From: an uncultured Bacteroidales bacterium
GTDB lineage: Bacteria; Bacteroidota; Bacteroidia; Bacteroidales; Marinilabiliaceae
Assembly: GCA_934717675.1 (NCBI GenBank)
Contig: CAKUYZ010000007.1
Span: 1 to 58,282 of the forward strand
Direction of reading: 5' to 3'
DNA: 58,282 nucleotides
Made by a program: the position numbers and the translations under genes. Shown one piece after another: positions 25,583 through 33,859 of the stretch (position 1 is its first letter; each line of letters opens with the position of its first letter). Below the pieces are notes generated by a model. The model saw nothing but the letters and a program-made list of their open reading frames with translations. It searched no databases and had not been told where the DNA came from.

Positions 25583-26665
25583 GTGAAGATATTAGACCTG
25601 TACATAATCAAGAAATTCCTTGGCACGTACTTCTTCATCGTGGCAATAATATTGGCCATTGTGATAGTGTTTGACCTGGTGGAGAAAGTGGACGACTTTA
25701 TGGACAGCCACGCTCCGCTAGAGGCCATTGTGTTTGACTATTACAAAAACCTGCTGCCGTACTACGCCAACATGCTGTCTCCGCTGCTGGTCTTCATTGC
25801 CGTGATATTCTTCACCTCCAAGATGGCGGGCCAGACCGAGATTGTGGCCATATTGGCCAGCGGCGTGAGCTTCAGGCGGCTGATGTTTCCCTACTTTGTT
25901 GGCGCGGCCATCATAGCCGTCATATCGTTCGTCTTGGCCAGCTGGGTCATTCCCCAGTCCAACCGCACCCGCATAGCCTTCGAGAACACCTACATAAAGA
26001 GCCGCAAAGAGACGGGCCTCTCTGACATGCACATGCAGATCTCACCCGGCGTATACGTCTATATGGGCCGCTACTACTCTTTTCGCGAGAGCGGCGACCG
26101 GTTCGACATTCAGAAATTCGACGGCAAGAAGATGGTCTCGCGCCTTACGGCCCGCACCATAACCTATGACTCCATTACCGAGCGGTGGAAGCTGCGCGAC
26201 TACACCCGATGGGACTTCGAGGCCGACGGCATCCGCCACAAAATAAGCAAAGGGGCCGAGGCGGACAGCACCATAAACATCCGCCCGTCGGACTTCAAGA
26301 AAGAGCGCAAGAGCTTCGAGATGATGACCTCCGGCGAGCTGCGCGAGCACATTAACGAGCTGACGGAGCGCAACATAGGCAACACGGAAGAGTTTGCCAT
26401 AGAGTTGTATAAGCGTCGCGCCACGCCCTTCGCCTCGTTCATCCTGACGCTCATAGGCGTGAGCCTCTCGTCTCGCAAGACGCGCGGCGGCATGGGCAAA
26501 TACATTGGCATAGGGCTGATTTTGAGTTTCGTCTACATCTTGTTCCTCACAGTGTCGCAGACGTTCGCCATCAACGGCAACATGCCGCCGCTGCTGGCCG
26601 TGTGGCTGCCAAACATTGTGTTCAGCATCATTGGCGCGGCGCTCTACGTCAAGGCGCCAAAATAA
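25583..26665 (+). CDS. LptF/LptG-family permease
   Basis: A 360-residue inner-membrane subunit of the YjgP/YjgQ type, which with LptB extracts lipopolysaccharide for export. Membrane helices occur near residues 12-35, 55-80, 95-120 and then 275-295, 305-325 and 335-355, flanking a periplasmic beta-jellyroll (about 130-260), the standard family layout. In Bacteroidetes one or two such genes occur; which of lptF/lptG this is cannot be decided here. It follows the Crp/Fnr gene by 30 bases and precedes the lipoprotein by 12. Confidence 0.9.
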   Translation: MKILDLYIIKKFLGTYFFIVAIILAIVIVFDLVEKVDDFMDSHAPLEAIVFDYYKNLLPYYANMLSPLLVFIAVIFFTSKMAGQTEIVAILASGVSFRRLMFPYFVGAAIIAVISFVLASWVIPQSNRTRIAFENTYIKSRKETGLSDMHMQISPGVYVYMGRYYSFRESGDRFDIQKFDGKKMVSRLTARTITYDSITERWKLRDYTRWDFEADGIRHKISKGAEADSTINIRPSDFKKERKSFEMMTSGELREHINELTERNIGNTEEFAIELYKRRATPFASFILTLIGVSLSSRKTRGGMGKYIGIGLILSFVYILFLTVSQTFAINGNMPPLLAVWLPNIVFSIIGAALYVKAPK

Positions 26666-26677
26666 ACCAAACAAGAG

Positions 26678-27628
26678 ATGAAAGTCGCACTCATCATCAA
26701 AGCAGCACTCATCACGTCCCTCGCGCTCACCTTGGCGCAAGGCTGCGACCGCGGCGACGTCAGGCTAAACCACATCTACCTGACAAGCGAGACCGACAAG
26801 GTGGCCCCTGGCGACACCACGCTGCTGACCATACACGCCTACCCCGAGAACGCCAACACGGGCTTCCCCGACGCGCCCATATGCTGGTCTTCTTCAGACA
26901 CCACGGTGGCCACGATAAGGCAAGACGGCGTGATGAGCGCGCTGAGGTTTGGCCAAGTGACAATAAAAGTGACCTATGGCAAACTGGCGGCCGAGAAGGT
27001 CATGACCGTCTCGACGCTCGCCGAGATTGCCGACGCTAGGCTCCTGCAATTTCTGCTAGACCGCTTCGACACCAACGCCGACGGCATCTTGGAGGGTTAT
27101 GAGACGGCCTCGACGACGGGGCTGGATCTTACCGACCTGGGGCTGGTGGCGGGAGACAACGAAGTGGACATGAGCGGGTTGGACAACTTCGTGAACATCC
27201 AGACGCTGCGCATTGAACGCGTCAGGATGAAAGGTCTGGACCTGCGCGGGCTGAGCCGCCTCCGCGAGGTGCATCTGGACACGTGCGGCATAGAGAGCCT
27301 CGACCTGCGCTACTGCCCCCACTTGACCGACGTCCGCATAATGGCCTGCCGCGGCCTCCGAGAGGTGCTACTGGGCAGCTACGCCGACTTCGGGCGCAAC
27401 AACCTCCGGACGCTGCAAGTGTCGCGGTGCGACATATCGGAACTAGACCTTAGCCGTTGCGGCGCGACGCTGTGGGACATTGACGTGGCGGGCAACCCGC
27501 GCCTGTTGCGGCTAGACCTGAGCGTGGACACAATGCTCCACTCCGCCATATACACGTGCGGCACGACGGACGTGACGTGGCCCGCGGGAGTGGACATTGA
27601 CGAGGTCATCCGCCCCGTGTGCGAATGA
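26678..27628 (+). CDS. Lipoprotein with Ig-like and leucine-rich repeats
   Basis: A 316-residue exported protein. A signal peptide leads to a lipobox AQGC (Cys23). Residues about 30-110 form a BIG_2-like Ig fold (pattern with WSSSDTTVATI and GxxTIKVTYG). A short acidic segment DTNADGILEGYE (about 128-139) looks like an EF-hand/dockerin-type loop. Residues about 150-300 carry irregular leucine-rich repeats (LDLRGLSRLREVHLDTC, LDLRYCPHL). This combination is typical of surface-exposed Bacteroidetes lipoproteins. Function is unknown. Confidence 0.75.
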   Translation: MKVALIIKAALITSLALTLAQGCDRGDVRLNHIYLTSETDKVAPGDTTLLTIHAYPENANTGFPDAPICWSSSDTTVATIRQDGVMSALRFGQVTIKVTYGKLAAEKVMTVSTLAEIADARLLQFLLDRFDTNADGILEGYETASTTGLDLTDLGLVAGDNEVDMSGLDNFVNIQTLRIERVRMKGLDLRGLSRLREVHLDTCGIESLDLRYCPHLTDVRIMACRGLREVLLGSYADFGRNNLRTLQVSRCDISELDLSRCGATLWDIDVAGNPRLLRLDLSVDTMLHSAIYTCGTTDVTWPAGVDIDEVIRPVCE

Positions 27629-27645
27629 GTAACTGATGCGATACT

Positions 27646-28413
27646 ATGGATAAATGGACTTGGGAAGAGACGGTTATAGCTTTTAACGTGTATTGCAAGA
27701 TACCTTTTAAGGAGAGTAGGAAAACGCATCCGATGATTGTAAAATACGCAAAGCTCATTAAAAGATCCCCCGGCGCCCTTAATATGAAAGTTGGCAATTT
27801 CGGCAGACTAGACCCAAAGCTACACGAGAGAGGCATTGTTGGCTTGACACATGGAGCAAAGTTAGAACAAAAAGTTTGGGCGGAATTTTACGAAAACCCA
27901 GATAAACTTGTCTATGAAAGCGAATGCCTTGTGGCTAAATTTGCAAACATCGACCTTGAAGATGTGGCAAACATTGACCTTGACAATCTGCCGGACGGCA
28001 AAGAACGTTTAACCATTGTCAAACAAAGGGTGAACCAGTCTTTCTTTCGCTCCGCTGTTATGTGTTCCTATAACTCTAGGTGCTGCATATCAGGCGTATG
28101 CAATCCAGAACTAATAGAAGCATGCCATATTATTGGTTGGAGTGAAGACGAAACCAATCGGAGCAATCCTGAAAACGGTTTATGCCTGAACCCTCTATTC
28201 CATAAGGCGTATGACCTGAACCTCATTGCCATAACGCCTGATTATAATGTCGTCATATCAGAGGAAATGATAGAACAGACAAAAGATAAATCATTCAGAG
28301 ACTATCTACTTGGACTTCAAAACAAGAAGATAACCATGCCCAATCGTTTTTACCCCAGACCGTCTTTTTTAGACAGCCACTACCAGAAGTATTTGAGCAA
28401 ACAGTATAAATAA
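27646..28413 (+). CDS. HNH endonuclease
   Basis: A 255-residue protein with a C-terminal HNH nuclease domain: CCISG, then ACHII (the first His), then ENGLCLNPLFHKAYD (Asn and second His). The N-terminal part (about 1-60) begins with a WTWEE segment and looks like a DNA-binding helical domain. The gene is clearly AT-rich compared with the neighbours and has no coding relation to the lipoprotein ending 17 bases upstream. Such genes often travel with restriction-modification systems, and a complete one follows at 30443. It may be a restriction enzyme (methyl-dependent or partner-less). Confidence 0.85.
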   Translation: MDKWTWEETVIAFNVYCKIPFKESRKTHPMIVKYAKLIKRSPGALNMKVGNFGRLDPKLHERGIVGLTHGAKLEQKVWAEFYENPDKLVYESECLVAKFANIDLEDVANIDLDNLPDGKERLTIVKQRVNQSFFRSAVMCSYNSRCCISGVCNPELIEACHIIGWSEDETNRSNPENGLCLNPLFHKAYDLNLIAITPDYNVVISEEMIEQTKDKSFRDYLLGLQNKKITMPNRFYPRPSFLDSHYQKYLSKQYK

Positions 28414-28525
28414 TAATTTCATACATGTGCTTCATAAAATGCAATCCTCAATATCATTCGGACGGCAGAGTTTTGCTTTGCGACATTCGGCCTCGCTATA
28501 TTTCAGATGACTAATCTTCCCATAG

Positions 28526-28660
28526 AATCTCATTTTGCTTCAAAAGGACTACGTAACGAAGGAAGACGCTCTTAGAGAATTTAAAAGGGTCAAGAACTCG
28601 CCATCCTATGAAACTTTTGAATACTATATGAGAAATCAGGGCTACATCATAACAACATAG
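28526..28660 (+). pseudogene. Possible gene fragment
   Basis: An open stretch of 44 codons between an upstream stop (28523) and a TAG at 28658 encodes a charged, aromatic-rich peptide (includes DALREFKRVK and FEYYMRNQGY). It lacks a convincing start. No family is recognised. Confidence 0.28.
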
Positions 28661-28802
28661 AGTGGAAATTGAGGACTATATGTTTAACAACACACGCTTC
28701 GAGAGGGGAGACCGAAACAGACACAGATACGGAGAGATATACGCGGGCGGGGATGGTGACAAACTCATAAAATTGAACCTTCAGATCAGATTCAACAAAT
28801 AG
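28653..28802 (+). pseudogene. Possible C-terminal gene fragment
   Basis: An open stretch of 49 codons in the next frame ends in LIKLNLQIRFNK, an alternating pattern like the last strand of an outer-membrane barrel. It begins right after a stop, overlapping the end of the preceding fragment, so the two could be one frameshifted gene. No family is recognised. Confidence 0.28.
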
Positions 28803-28825
28803 ACCCGACAACAGACACAACAACT

Positions 28826-30193
28826 ATGAAAAAAGCGCTCCGCTGCCTGCTGGCAGCCCTTGCGGCGCTGACAGCGCCGCACGTAACGGCCATGGCGCAA
28901 GGGCTATGGCTGACACTGAGGCCATACGCCACCAAGACCATCGAGGTGGCGGACTCCGTCATGCCAAACGGCGACACCTTGTTTCTCCGCCTGCAAGTGG
29001 CGGACACCACGAGGCTGGCCCCTTATTTGAAGCCCGACACCGCGCGCCGCGGGCAAATATGCACGGCAGGGTTCATGCTCAACTACCGCCCCCTGGACGC
29101 GGACATAAAGTTCCGCTCGCAGTACTCTCCCGAGGCGAGACGCGACACATTCTTGACGCGCACTCGCACCCTGGGCGTGACGGCCAACCTGACCGACCCC
29201 GCAGGGCTCAGCCCGATGGACAGGGCGCGGATGGACATGATGTTCGCCCACCCGGAGCTGGTGAAGCGCACTTGGAGCGAGATACCGGACATGGGCAAAG
29301 ACATTCGCGAGGGGCGGCTCATATTTAACCGCGAGAGCGACCACGAGAACCTGTCGCGAATCTTCAAGCCCGACGAGACGTTTTTGGCCGCCAATCTGAA
29401 GACCAAGCCTGAGGGACCCGTGAACCCGTGGACCTTGGCTGGCGAGGAGAACTTGCAATTCTCTCAACTCTTTGTGAACAACTGGATCAAGGGCGGCGAG
29501 AACTCCGCCTCGCTGCTGCATGACTTCAGGTGGAAAGCCGTGTTTGCCCAAGACAGGCACCAGTGGGAGACCAACGTGACGAGCAAGCTGGGACTCACAT
29601 ACACGTCTACACTCAAAGGCCGCGTGAGTGACGACCTGCTTGACATAAACTCGAAATATGGCTTCAAGGCGGTGAACAAGTGGTACTACTCTTTCCTTTT
29701 CTCTTTTAAGACGCAGCTGTTCAGAAACTACAGCAGCAGCGACATTGACAAGGAGAACCCCAAGTCAACACTCCTCTCGCCGGCCTACCTTCAGTTCATA
29801 TTCGGTATGGACTACAAGCGCGAAGACCTGTCCATCCTCCTCTCTCCCTACACGGGCATCATAACCGTGGTGGCGGACACGGCGGACATCGACCCGACGA
29901 GCTACGGCATTGACGAGGGGCAGCGGGCCGACTTCGTGAACGGTTTCTCCGTGACGGTGAACTGGAAGAAGACCATCATCTTCGGCATCTACTACACAAC
30001 GAAGCTTGAGCTTTTCTATGAGTATTTCAAGAAAGACGGCAACAAGCGTTTTGACTGGGAGAACATCATAGACGTCCAGATAAATCGCTATCTCTCAACC
30101 CGTCTGCTTGTGGAGCTTCGCTACTTTGACAATGAGAGCAACAAATTCCAGATAAAAGAGAACTACTCCATTGCTTTCAGATACTCTTTCTGA
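28826..30193 (+). CDS. DUF3078 outer-membrane barrel protein
   Basis: A 455-residue exported protein with a signal peptide (cleavage near Ala-Met-Ala-Gln, residue 25). The C-terminal ~270 residues match DUF3078, a Bacteroidetes family: NNWIKGGENSASLLHDF, then alternating beta-strands (WETNVTSKLGL, INSKYGFKAVNKWYYS, FSVTVNWKKTI) and a terminal aromatic FRYSF, typical of an outer-membrane barrel. The first 190 residues are an extension. Function is unknown. GC content here returns to the chromosomal level, so the AT-rich HNH and restriction genes flank it. Confidence 0.85.
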   Translation: MKKALRCLLAALAALTAPHVTAMAQGLWLTLRPYATKTIEVADSVMPNGDTLFLRLQVADTTRLAPYLKPDTARRGQICTAGFMLNYRPLDADIKFRSQYSPEARRDTFLTRTRTLGVTANLTDPAGLSPMDRARMDMMFAHPELVKRTWSEIPDMGKDIREGRLIFNRESDHENLSRIFKPDETFLAANLKTKPEGPVNPWTLAGEENLQFSQLFVNNWIKGGENSASLLHDFRWKAVFAQDRHQWETNVTSKLGLTYTSTLKGRVSDDLLDINSKYGFKAVNKWYYSFLFSFKTQLFRNYSSSDIDKENPKSTLLSPAYLQFIFGMDYKREDLSILLSPYTGIITVVADTADIDPTSYGIDEGQRADFVNGFSVTVNWKKTIIFGIYYTTKLELFYEYFKKDGNKRFDWENIIDVQINRYLSTRLLVELRYFDNESNKFQIKENYSIAFRYSF

Positions 30194-30316
30194 GCCTTCG
30201 AACAAAAAAAACATCATCACAAGACAGCGCAAAGAGAGTCGTTGGCACGGTAATTGTATGTCTCTAGGCAGGTGATTTTTCATAGTTTTAGAGTTTTATT
30301 TGGTTTAATGATTTGG

Positions 30317-30349
30317 GCCGGTGAGTTGCGAAACTCGCCGGCTTTTTTT
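30317..30349 (+). terminator. Intrinsic terminator between DUF3078 and the R-M genes
   Basis: An 11-bp stem with one G·T position (30317-30327 with 30332-30342, GCGA loop) is followed by seven T residues (30343-30349). It lies 124 bases after the DUF3078 stop and insulates the restriction-modification operon from upstream transcription. Confidence 0.8.
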
Positions 30350-30389
30350 GCGCACCTGAGGTTTGGAGGTGAGTTCTCAAGCAAAAGGC

Positions 30390-30422
30390 TTGGCGCAATG
30401 CAGAAGTAAAATCTTACTTTTG
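30390..30422 (+). promoter_or_regulatory. Promoter of the restriction-modification operon
   Basis: TTG at 30390-30392 and TACTTTTG at 30415-30422 are 22 bases apart and match the Bacteroidetes promoter. The restriction gene starts 21 bases after the -7 box, so the leader is very short. The -7 box is inside the right arm of an inverted repeat at 30399-30424. Confidence 0.62.
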
Positions 30423-30424
30423 CA
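30399..30424. repeat. Inverted repeat overlapping the R-M promoter
   Basis: Arms 30399-30409 and 30414-30424 (11 bp, one G·T position, loop AATC) span the -7 box and end 18 bases before the restriction gene start. Its placement is that of an operator. The N-terminal helix-turn-helix of the methyltransferase is a plausible ligand (inference). Confidence 0.5.
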
Positions 30425-30442
30425 GGAGAAACCAGAATAGAA

Positions 30443-31201
30443 ATGAGGCAATATAACCTTGGCTTTGTGTCCGACAAAGACATCTATGAACATGTAAGGG
30501 AGACAGTCCACAAATACCGTCGCAGCATAAACTTGGAAGAATTCAACAAGAATATCGTAGACCCTATCAAGCTCCTACTCGACTCAAAAATATACGGCCA
30601 GACCATAAAAGAAACGATAAACACGGAGTGCCTGAGGCAAATTGACAAAAGCAACAATAACTGCATAGGGTACTTCCATCAATACATCTTTCGCTACGCA
30701 GGGAACGGATGGGAAGTCCCTCGCAATGGTCAAAAAGGCGGGTTTGACGTGCTTAATGAGCGACTGCACATTTATGCGGAGATCAAAAACAAGCACAACA
30801 CGATGAACTATGCGAGCGCAAGTGACACATATGCGAAAATGCAGAACAAACTGCTCACCGATGACAGAGCCACATGCTACCTTGTGGAGGTCATAGCCAA
30901 AGGGTCACATTTGCAAAATTGGAATGTCTCTCTAAAGAACCGAGACGGCTCAAAATCGCAATATTCGCACGAGAGAATCAAGAGAATATCTATGGACAGG
31001 TTCTACTCCATTGTCTTCGCAGATGATATGGCATTTTGCAAGCTATGCCGGGCTTTGCCCGACATCATTGACGATGTTTTGAAAGACGAGACTGAGGCTC
31101 ACATCCAAAACTCAGTCTATAAAGAGCTTGGCGGGGAAGACCTGTATAAAGAACTCTTCTTGCTGGCATTCAACGGGTATAACGGGTTCGACAAATTCTA
31201 G
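30443..31201 (+). CDS. Eco47II/Sau96I-family type II restriction endonuclease
   Basis: A 252-residue PD-(D/E)xK nuclease. The region GGFDVxNERLHIYAEIKNKHNTMN carries the catalytic set Asp102, Glu113 and Lys115, and the following SASDTYAKMQNKLL segment is typical of the Eco47II family. Members of this family cut GGNCC, so that specificity is predicted, not shown. GC content is well below the chromosomal level, a sign of transfer. Its stop is 12 bases before the methyltransferase start, the usual tight pairing. Confidence 0.88.
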   Translation: MRQYNLGFVSDKDIYEHVRETVHKYRRSINLEEFNKNIVDPIKLLLDSKIYGQTIKETINTECLRQIDKSNNNCIGYFHQYIFRYAGNGWEVPRNGQKGGFDVLNERLHIYAEIKNKHNTMNYASASDTYAKMQNKLLTDDRATCYLVEVIAKGSHLQNWNVSLKNRDGSKSQYSHERIKRISMDRFYSIVFADDMAFCKLCRALPDIIDDVLKDETEAHIQNSVYKELGGEDLYKELFLLAFNGYNGFDKF

Positions 31202-31213
31202 ACAACAGGAGAG

Positions 31214-32446
31214 ATGGAAAGCAATTATGATTTGAGCGTCAGCAATTTTGCCGATATTATGGGGGTCTCGCGCAGGACGGCGACAATGTGGGTTGAAAAG
31301 GGGGTATACAAGGCACGAAAAGCAGAAGACGGAACCCTCATACTGAACACAGAAGACCTGAGAGAAGTTCCGCAAATGCGTGAAATGGTCAATACGGACT
31401 GGGCAAACGAGATGCAGACAAAGCCAGAGCGGGAGTATACGAGCATTGAACTCTTCGCTGGGGCTGGCGGACTTGCCATAGGCATGGAGAAAGCAGGGTT
31501 TAGGCATCTGATGCTAAACGAAATAGACCATGATGCTTGTAGAACTCTGCAAAGAAATCGCCCAGAATGGCATATTGCGGAGGGAGACGTAAGGAAAGTG
31601 GATTTTTCCAGATTCAAAGACAAAGTAGACCTGGTCACGGGAGGCTTCCCGTGCCAAACATTTAGCTTCGCAGGCAAAAAAGCAGGCTTCAACGACACTC
31701 GCGGAACACTGTTTTTTGAGCTAGCGCGGGCTGTAAAAGAGACAAACGCCAAAGTATTTGTCGGAGAGAATGTGAAAGGCCTTGCCTCACATGATGGAGG
31801 TCGCACTCTTAAAGTGATACGCGAGGCGATAGCGGACATGGGCTACACCCTTGTCGAGCCGCGAATCCTGCACGCCATAAAGTATATGGTCCCTCAAAAG
31901 AGGGAGAGGCTGATCTTGGTGGCGATAAGGAATGACCTGGCGGAGAAAGCGCAGTTTCGGTGGCCGTCGCCCTACCACAGGATAATGACCTTGCGAGACG
32001 CATTTTTCAAGGGCGAGCTGTATGACTGCGACACTCCCGCCTCCGCTTGCGCGTCTTACTCAGAGAAGAAGTCAAAAGTGCTCGCGCAAGTTCCACAAGG
32101 AGGAGACTGGAGAGACCTGCCGGAAGAGGTGGCACGCGAGTTTATGGGCGTCAGCTATGAGTCGGAAGGTGGGAAAACCGGAATGGCGCGCAGGCTGTCA
32201 TTGGACGAGCCCAGCCTTACGCTAACTTGCTCACCCGTGCAAAAACAGACTGAGCGATGCCACCCGACGGAGACCCGGCCACTGTCCGTGCGAGAATACG
32301 CCAGGATACAAACATTCCCCGACGATTGGATCTTTGAGGGCAGCATGGCAGCCCAATATAAGCAGATCGGCAACGCGGTCCCGGTAAATATGGCATGGGC
32401 ACTGGGACGCGCCCTGGTGAGACTGCTCAACCAATTGGGCTGCTGA
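31214..32446 (+). CDS. DNA cytosine-5 methyltransferase with N-terminal HTH
   Basis: A 410-residue modification enzyme that protects the host site of the neighbouring nuclease. C5-methyltransferase motifs in order: I FAGAGG (81-86), IV GGFPCQTFS with catalytic Cys147, VI ENVKGL, VIII QKRERL, a target-recognition region, IX RPLSVREYARIQTFPDDW and X YKQIGNAVPVN. Residues about 8-28 (VSNFADIMGVSRRTATMWVEKG) form a helix-turn-helix of the excisionase/MerR type, absent from minimal enzymes; such extensions act as repressors in M.EcoRII and M.SsoII. It is convergent with the MATE gene with only 12 bases between stops. Confidence 0.93.
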   Translation: MESNYDLSVSNFADIMGVSRRTATMWVEKGVYKARKAEDGTLILNTEDLREVPQMREMVNTDWANEMQTKPEREYTSIELFAGAGGLAIGMEKAGFRHLMLNEIDHDACRTLQRNRPEWHIAEGDVRKVDFSRFKDKVDLVTGGFPCQTFSFAGKKAGFNDTRGTLFFELARAVKETNAKVFVGENVKGLASHDGGRTLKVIREAIADMGYTLVEPRILHAIKYMVPQKRERLILVAIRNDLAEKAQFRWPSPYHRIMTLRDAFFKGELYDCDTPASACASYSEKKSKVLAQVPQGGDWRDLPEEVAREFMGVSYESEGGKTGMARRLSLDEPSLTLTCSPVQKQTERCHPTETRPLSVREYARIQTFPDDWIFEGSMAAQYKQIGNAVPVNMAWALGRALVRLLNQLGC

Positions 32447-32458
32447 CCCCTGCCCCCC

Positions 32459-33790
32459 TCACGCCAACTCCCGCCTGGCGACACGCCAATAGGCGCCCAA
32501 GACAAGCATGCTAGTGACAACCCACGATATGGGATAGACGGCGAGGAGGAAGCCAAACGTGGGGTGGAGCGGCACTGCGAGATAGACCCACGCCAAGCGC
32601 AGCAGGCATGTGCCGAAAATGACTATGACGGCCGGGAGCGCCGAATGACCCATGCCGCGCAGCACAGCCCCGCTCACCTCATAGCCACACGCCAACGTCT
32701 GAAACATGAGGGCCATCAGGATGCGCTCCGAGGCGTAGGCGGCGACGGCGGGGTCCGCCGTGAAGAGCGATATGAAAAAGCCGCGACCCGCGGCAATGCC
32801 CAAATTGAGGACAAGTGACGTGACGACAGCCATGAGCATGCAGAGGCGAAACACGCGGCGACACCGCTCCTTCTGCCCCGCGCCGAAGTTCTGCCCCACG
32901 AACGTGACCGCCGCGCCGCAATAGGCCGACATGAAGAAATAGCAAAACTGCTCATAGGTGAGGCCCGCGGCGGAGCCTCCCATGGCGGCGGAGCCGAAGC
33001 TGTTGATGGCCGACTGAATCACAACATTGGAGAGAGAGAAGACCATGCCCTGGACGCCAGCCGGCACGCCTATCTGAAGCATCTTGCGAAGCTCCGGCCA
33101 CGCCACGCCAAGGTGGCGCACATCTAGGCGCACAGGGCCTTTCTCCCGCCGCAACATGACAACGACCATGACGGCATTGACCACATTGGCCACCACCGTG
33201 GCTATGGCCACACCATCTACGCCACGGCCGAAGCCGATGACCAGCACAAGGTTGAGAATTGTGTTGACAACGCCCGAGACGACGAGGCAAAGCAGCGGGC
33301 GACGAGTGTCTCCCATACTGCGGAGAATGGCCGAGCCGAAGTTGAAGACCATGATGAACGGCATCCCGAGAAAATAGATGCGCAAATAGAGCGTGGCGAG
33401 GTCTATGACGTTTTCGGGCGCGCCCATAAGTTCCAAAATGGGTCGCGCCACAAGAAGCCCCAGCACCATGAGAAAGAGGCCGCTAAAGACAGCCACCACG
33501 GCCGACGTGGCCACGGAGCGGCGCACGCCATTGTCATTTTTCTGCCCTATGTGGTTGGCCAAGACCACGTTCGCGCCCATAGATATGCCCACAAACAGGT
33601 TGACCAGCAAGTTGATCACGGGAGAGTTGCTGCCCACGGCGGCCAAAGCCTCGCTGGAGGCGAAACGCCCCACGACAGCCACGTCCACAGCGTTGAACAT
33701 CTGCTGAAGCACACTGCTGGCGGCCAAGGGCAGGGCGAAGAGGAGCATCTTCTTGGCCAGAGGGCCATGAAGCATATCTATCTGTTGCAT
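32459..33790 (-). CDS. MATE-family multidrug efflux transporter
   Basis: A 443-residue inner-membrane protein with the twelve-helix layout of MATE/NorM/DinF exchangers. The opening segment (ending VDVAVVGRFAS) and the two-fold repeat around 240-260 (VVIQSAINSFGS) are typical. Such proteins export cationic drugs against Na+ or H+; the substrate is not predictable. The gene stands between the methyltransferase and the large PD40/SPOR-like gene, 69 bases from the latter on the same strand. Confidence 0.9.
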   Translation of the reverse strand: MQQIDMLHGPLAKKMLLFALPLAASSVLQQMFNAVDVAVVGRFASSEALAAVGSNSPVINLLVNLFVGISMGANVVLANHIGQKNDNGVRRSVATSAVVAVFSGLFLMVLGLLVARPILELMGAPENVIDLATLYLRIYFLGMPFIMVFNFGSAILRSMGDTRRPLLCLVVSGVVNTILNLVLVIGFGRGVDGVAIATVVANVVNAVMVVVMLRREKGPVRLDVRHLGVAWPELRKMLQIGVPAGVQGMVFSLSNVVIQSAINSFGSAAMGGSAAGLTYEQFCYFFMSAYCGAAVTFVGQNFGAGQKERCRRVFRLCMLMAVVTSLVLNLGIAAGRGFFISLFTADPAVAAYASERILMALMFQTLACGYEVSGAVLRGMGHSALPAVIVIFGTCLLRLAWVYLAVPLHPTFGFLLAVYPISWVVTSMLVLGAYWRVARRELA

Positions 33791-33859
33791 AGTCTTTTAA
33801 AATCGGGAATATACCGGCTCAGAGGGCTGGCGATGGCCATATGCGCAGGCAATGCGCCG

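Larger units (their letters stand above)
28414..28825 (+). other. Gene-poor, AT-rich spacer with coding remnants
   Basis: About 410 bases hold no intact gene. Two adjacent short reading frames, 28526-28660 and 28653-28802, have coding-like amino-acid composition but no start with a promoter, and they are in different frames. This fits eroded DNA left after an insertion or deletion next to the HNH gene. No insertion-sequence ends or tRNA were seen. Confidence 0.45.

Noticed and set aside
28414..28825. An insertion sequence beside the HNH gene.
   Set aside because: No transposase reading frame, terminal inverted repeats or target duplication could be seen.
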